A stretch of 64,000 nucleotides of DNA. Origin: Lachnospiraceae bacterium. GTDB taxonomy: Bacteria; Bacillota; Clostridia; Lachnospirales; Lachnospiraceae. This document shows positions 63,436-64,000 of this stretch, in pieces; positions within the stretch are counted from its first letter, which is position 1, and every line of letters starts with the position of its first letter. A program made the position numbers and the translations under genes. The notes beneath the pieces were generated by a model. It ran no database searches, was not told the origin of the DNA, and worked only from the letters and a program-made list of their open reading frames with translations. The stretch covers positions 62,001 through 126,000 of the forward strand of contig SVFB01000036.1 in the NCBI GenBank assembly GCA_015057085.1, read 5' to 3'.

Positions 63436-64000
63436 AAAACATCTTCCAAGCCGATGACGAATTGCGCATCGGCTTTTATTGTCTCTTTTTTGCGTTTGAT
63501 CAATAAAATATTGACCGGATAGTTCTTTTCGATTTCAGCCACGGATTTTCCAATCCATTCGCTGTCGATATCGATGATGACTGTGTGAATGGCCTGCATA
63601 GGATTCTGACTTTTTTCCTGTTCTTTTCGATACTGTTCCACGAAACCTGCGGAAATAATACCGGTTGGAATGGCAACGACTCCCACACCAAGGAATGCAA
63701 TGACAATTGCCATGCTTCGACCGATGACGGTAACCGGATAAATGTCGCCGTAGCCTACGGTTAGCAAAGTAGACATGCTCCACCAGAGTCCGGAAAAGGC
63801 ATTTTCGAACACATCGGGTTGCGCCTTATTCTCAGCGGAATACATAAAGAGAGAAGAGGCAAACATCAGGACGACGATGATAAAAATTGAGGACATCAAC
63901 TGATTGCGTTTCTCATAGATGACACTTTTAATGACATGAAAGGAATCCGTGTAAGAGTTGATGCGGAACAGGTGAAAGATTCGCACCACGCGCAACAATC
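63414..64000 (-). CDS. Voltage-gated-type potassium channel (partial)
   Basis: At least 195 residues; the 5' part lies outside the window, and the track's start (a TTG at 63998) is not the true one. An S4-like LRVVRIFHLFRI, pore helix and filter (STLLTVGYGDIYPV), two flanking membrane segments, then a cytosolic C-terminus of about 80 residues (IIDIDSEWIGKSVAEIEKNYPVNILLI) resembling a regulatory TrkA-C-like domain. K+ selectivity is clear from TVGYGD; gating is inferred. Confidence 0.88.
   Translation of the reverse strand, partial: LLRVVRIFHLFRINSYTDSFHVIKSVIYEKRNQLMSSIFIIVVLMFASSLFMYSAENKAQPDVFENAFSGLWWSMSTLLTVGYGDIYPVTVIGRSMAIVIAFLGVGVVAIPTGIISAGFVEQYRKEQEKSQNPMQAIHTVIIDIDSEWIGKSVAEIEKNYPVNILLIKRKKETIKADAQFVIGLEDVLTVYRYD

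Noticed and set aside
63398-63440. Repeat-family member after the ABC/FtsX gene
   Set aside because: It is a single plain hairpin without the AGGATGCGC core; it is explained as a terminator.

Overview
The window is typical of an anaerobic, low-to-mid G+C Clostridia genome, most likely a butyrate-type gut or rumen Lachnospiraceae. The supporting genes are a class III (oxygen-sensitive) ribonucleotide reductase, a butyryl-CoA:acetate-type CoA-transferase, Gram-positive lipoproteins, MarR-controlled heterodimeric ABC exporters and a set matching the anaerobic phloroglucinol pathway. Phloroglucinol and flavonoid degraders such as Eubacterium ramulus or E. oxidoreducens come to mind, but the species is a guess. 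No rRNA, tRNA, CRISPR array, IS transposase or prophage was seen.

Layout. 1-3.6 kb: ABC-2 exporter (permease cut by the window edge) divergent from a NarL-type two-component system. 3.8-6.6 kb: enolase, a HAD phosphatase and a small membrane protein. 6.8-14.1 kb: a compact seven-gene operon with two nitrogenase component-1-like subunits, a NifH-like reductase, a NifB-like radical SAM protein with its NifX-like domain at the wrong end, and a MetN/MetI/MetQ-type transporter. No other nif genes are present, so this is probably a nitrogenase-like reductase of unknown substrate, perhaps an organosulfur compound. 14.2-15.0 kb: a tandem array of 62-bp hairpin repeats. 15.0-16.1 kb: a small hypothetical gene and an XRE-nucleotidyltransferase fusion with its own operators. 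16.2-23.6 kb: CoA-transferase, AEC transporter, acetoacetyl-CoA synthetase, nitroreductase, DMT exporter, CYTH and Nudix proteins. 23.6-30.7 kb: MFS and MATE exporters (minus strand), then a heterodimeric ABC exporter with MarR regulator. 30.8-40.6 kb: nrdDG behind paired NrdR-like boxes, an MraY-like transferase, Hsp33, NAD synthetase and small membrane proteins.

40.8-50.7 kb is the catabolic centrepiece: cupin, SDR reductase, metal-dependent cyclase-family hydrolase, BKACE-type lyase, small zinc-ribbon protein, 3-hydroxyacyl-CoA-dehydrogenase-like enzyme and HxlR regulator. These match phloroglucinol reductase, dihydrophloroglucinol cyclohydrolase, triacetate acetoacetate-lyase and 3-hydroxy-5-oxohexanoate dehydrogenase. 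A soluble flavoprotein reductase and an unusual two-subunit NuoG/GltD plus NuoF-like electron-transfer module follow. The acetoacetate formed could be activated by the acetoacetyl-CoA synthetase at 18.8 kb and passed to butyrate, with the CoA-transferase at 16.3 kb as the last step.

50.8-64 kb: an esterase, a secreted M4 metallopeptidase lipoprotein, a zinc-ribbon/repeat membrane protein, a second MarR plus heterodimeric ABC exporter, a 1013-residue ABC/FtsX-type fusion and a potassium channel cut by the window end. A family of structured repeats (three full copies, one truncated) is spread through intergenic spaces: the stems change sequence between copies but stay paired, around a fixed core AGGATGCGC.
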